From Bacteroides zhangwenhongii (GTDB taxonomy: Bacteria > Bacteroidota > Bacteroidia > Bacteroidales > Bacteroidaceae): 64,000 bases of DNA. The notes under the pieces were generated by a model that saw nothing but the letters and a program-made list of their open reading frames with translations, had not been told where the DNA came from and did no database searches. Shown piece by piece: positions 63,301 to 64,000 of the stretch (positions within the stretch are counted from its first letter, which is position 1; every line of letters begins with the position of its first letter). A program made the position numbers and the translations under genes. The stretch lies in the NCBI RefSeq assembly GCF_009193325.2, contig NZ_CP059856.1, forward strand, positions 2,728,001 to 2,792,000, in the 5' to 3' direction.

Positions 63301-64000
63301 CCCTACGCGTACCAAACCAGATATCTCCGTCGGATGTCTTAGTCAGCATACGAATGGTATTCGAACGGTCGAACAAATCGGGAGATTCCGGATAAATACG
63401 GGAAGTACCTTCGTTCAGAACAGAGATATGGGATAATCCGGAATACTCTGAACTTACCCAGATTCCACCGGAACGATCCTCCATCACATAAAGCAGGAAA
63501 TCTGAAGCGATATGACTTTTATCGTTTATATTGGCCAGAAAATGTTCCAATTTATCCTCAGCCGTATCATAGGCAAAGAGACCATTACCATACGTAGATA
63601 TCCAGATAATGCCACGCGAATCGTGCACAATATGATAACGCTCAAAATCGATATAGCTCAACTTATCTTGGGGAATCAACCGGAATTCCTTTATTTTTCC
63701 ACTATCGGCTGTGATATAGGTAAGACACCCTGTGTGATTAAAAATCCAGTAATCACCACGATTGTCCATTGTTAATTTGCCATTTTTGATATTCAGGCGG
63801 GAATCCGCAGCTATTTCTCCGGTACTGAAATCATACGTATACACTCCGGTAGTAGTAAGGATCACCCATTGGTCCTTCAACAGAAAATTCCCGGTAGGTG
63901 ATGTTTTTCCCGCAATAGAAGCAATAGAAGCACATTTTTTCATCTTTTGCGTAGTAGCCTGATAACAATAGACATCTCCCTCTTCCGTCAGAAAATACAT
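60332..64000 (-). CDS. Second hybrid two-component system regulator (partial, N-terminus outside window)
   Basis: 1222 residues are visible. Aligned with the regulator at 29692-33993, roughly the first 220 residues lie beyond the right edge. Present are most of the propeller sensor (repeated GRMWVGTFGGG and MWIGT units), the Y_Y_Y domain, a membrane segment, HisKA with NISHEFRTPLTL (His codon at 61930-61928), HATPase with DTGVGIP, a receiver domain with LIICDVLMPGMTG and the AraC helix-turn-helix, followed by an acidic tail (EEELPEEKTGEQEENRPEN). Sensor and output are strongly similar to the first regulator, so it is a close paralogue with a slightly different ligand or the same regulon. The stop codon is 140 bp upstream of the GH28 gene. 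Confidence 0.95.
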   Translation of the reverse strand: MYFLTEEGDVYCYQATTQKMKKCASIASIAGKTSPTGNFLLKDQWVILTTTGVYTYDFSTGEIAADSRLNIKNGKLTMDNRGDYWIFNHTGCLTYITADSGKIKEFRLIPQDKLSYIDFERYHIVHDSRGIIWISTYGNGLFAYDTAEDKLEHFLANINDKSHIASDFLLYVMEDRSGGIWVSSEYSGLSHISVLNEGTSRIYPESPDLFDRSNTIRMLTKTSDGDIWFGTRRGGLYTIDSDFHSKMTNQYFHSNIYAITEDKEGKMWMGTRGNGLKIADSWYVNDPSNPTTLSANDVFSIYRDRKGRMWVGTFGGGLDLAEPTADGGYKFRHFFQERLGLRMVRVIEEDENGMVWVGTSEGICIFHPDSLIADADNYHLFSYTNGKFCSNEIKCIYRDDEGRMWIGTSGSGLNLCEPQENYDLLKYENYGTDEGLVNDVIQSILGDKNGDLWVATEYGISKFNPVTHSSDNYYFSSYTLGNVYSENSACVGKDGKLLFGTNYGMIVIDPEKIQNNDSFSPVVFTNLYVNGIQMNPEMEDSPLQQSLAYSDEISLKYYQSSILIDFSTLDYSDSGRTKYMYWLENYDKGWSAPSSLNFASFKYLNPGTYLLHVKSCNGSGIWNENETTLKIVVVPPFWKTNWAVFGYILVLIIALYLAFRIIHNFNSLRNRINIEKQLTEYKLVFFTNISHEFRTPLTLIHGALEKIQRVTDIPRELVHPLKTMDKSTQRMLRLINQLLEFRKMQNNKLALSLEETDVIAFLYEIFLSFGDVAEQKAMDFRFQPSVPSYKMFIDKGNLDKVTYNLLSNAFKYTPSNGIIILSVNVDEVKKILQIQVSDTGVGIPKEKQNELFKRFMQSNFSGDSIGVGLHLSHELVQVHKGTIEYRDNEGGGSVFTVCIPTDKTVYEEKDFLVAGNVLLQEADSRNHHSEQLPEELPEQDKMTTPLNKRKILIIEDDNDIRQFLQEEIGVYFEVEVAADGISGFEKATTYDADLIICDVLMPGMTGFELTKKLKTDFATSHIPIILLTALNSAEKHLEGIEAGADAYIAKPFSIKLLLARVFRLIEQRDKLKEKFSSEKGVRTTICATDRDKEFAKRLDIVMERNLSRPEFSVDEFAQFMKLGRTVFYRKLRGLTGYSPNEYLRVVRMKKAAELLSSDERLTVSEVAYRVGINSPFYFSKCFKEYFGVAPSVYQRGVDGDAVSEEELPEEKTGEQEENRPEN

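Overview
The window looks like a chromosomal stretch of a gut Bacteroides (close to the B. thetaiotaomicron / B. ovatus group). The evidence is SusC/SusD pairs, very large hybrid two-component regulators, IS256-type insertion, lipoprotein signal peptides throughout, AT-rich leaders and Bacteroides-type -7 boxes (TAnnTTTG). No tRNA, rRNA or CRISPR was seen. Nearly everything serves pectin degradation.

Layout. (1) 1-10660, minus strand: a homogalacturonan-type polysaccharide utilization operon in the order FimB/Mfa-like lipoprotein, beta-helix lipoprotein, BACON-PL1 pectate lyase, SusC, SusD, and a lipoprotein cut by the window edge. (2) 11158-14257, plus strand: a DUF4861-type secreted protein and a GH43 enzyme, each with its own promoter. 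(3) 14292-16204: a RelE/ParE-type toxin-antitoxin pair, a HAD phosphatase and a hairpin-rich spacer. This is the border between the two pectin loci. (4) 16205-18209: PL9 lyase plus a small lipoprotein. (5) 18329-24732: an AT-rich island that is not carbohydrate-enzyme-like. It holds a transglutaminase-like lipoprotein, an O-antigen-ligase-like membrane protein with TPRs, an HExxH lipoprotein and small secreted proteins. (6) 24915-28514: divergent GH28 and PL11. (7) 28594-29640: HigBA and a gene remnant. (8) 29692-43143: hybrid two-component regulator, GH2, esterase, SusC, SusD, followed by a recent IS256-family insertion. (9) 45156-49430: a four-gene fimbrillin-like operon. (10) 49541-60191: CE12-type acetylesterase, GH105, GH106, GH2, a polysaccharide deacetylase-like protein and a second GH28. 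(11) 60332-64000: a second hybrid regulator, N-terminus outside the window.

Regions 4-11 together form a rhamnogalacturonan-I utilization locus. PL9, PL11 and GH28 cut the backbone, the esterases remove acetyl groups, GH105 and GH106 remove unsaturated uronate and rhamnose from oligomer ends, GH2 enzymes trim galactose-type side groups, SusC/D import the products, and the regulators sense them.

The main new observation is a promoter grammar. At least ten promoters in regions 4-10 carry GTAC (or a one-base variant) whose first base lies exactly 35 or 36 nt upstream of the first base of the -7 box. It is absent at that position from the promoters checked in the homogalacturonan part, the toxin-antitoxin pairs, the HAD gene and the regulator itself. 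The non-carbohydrate island (5) and the fimbrillin operon (9) carry the motif, with the identical core CGTACAATCG at the same distance. That places both under the same pectin-responsive control and makes the island a candidate undescribed PUL-linked envelope system.
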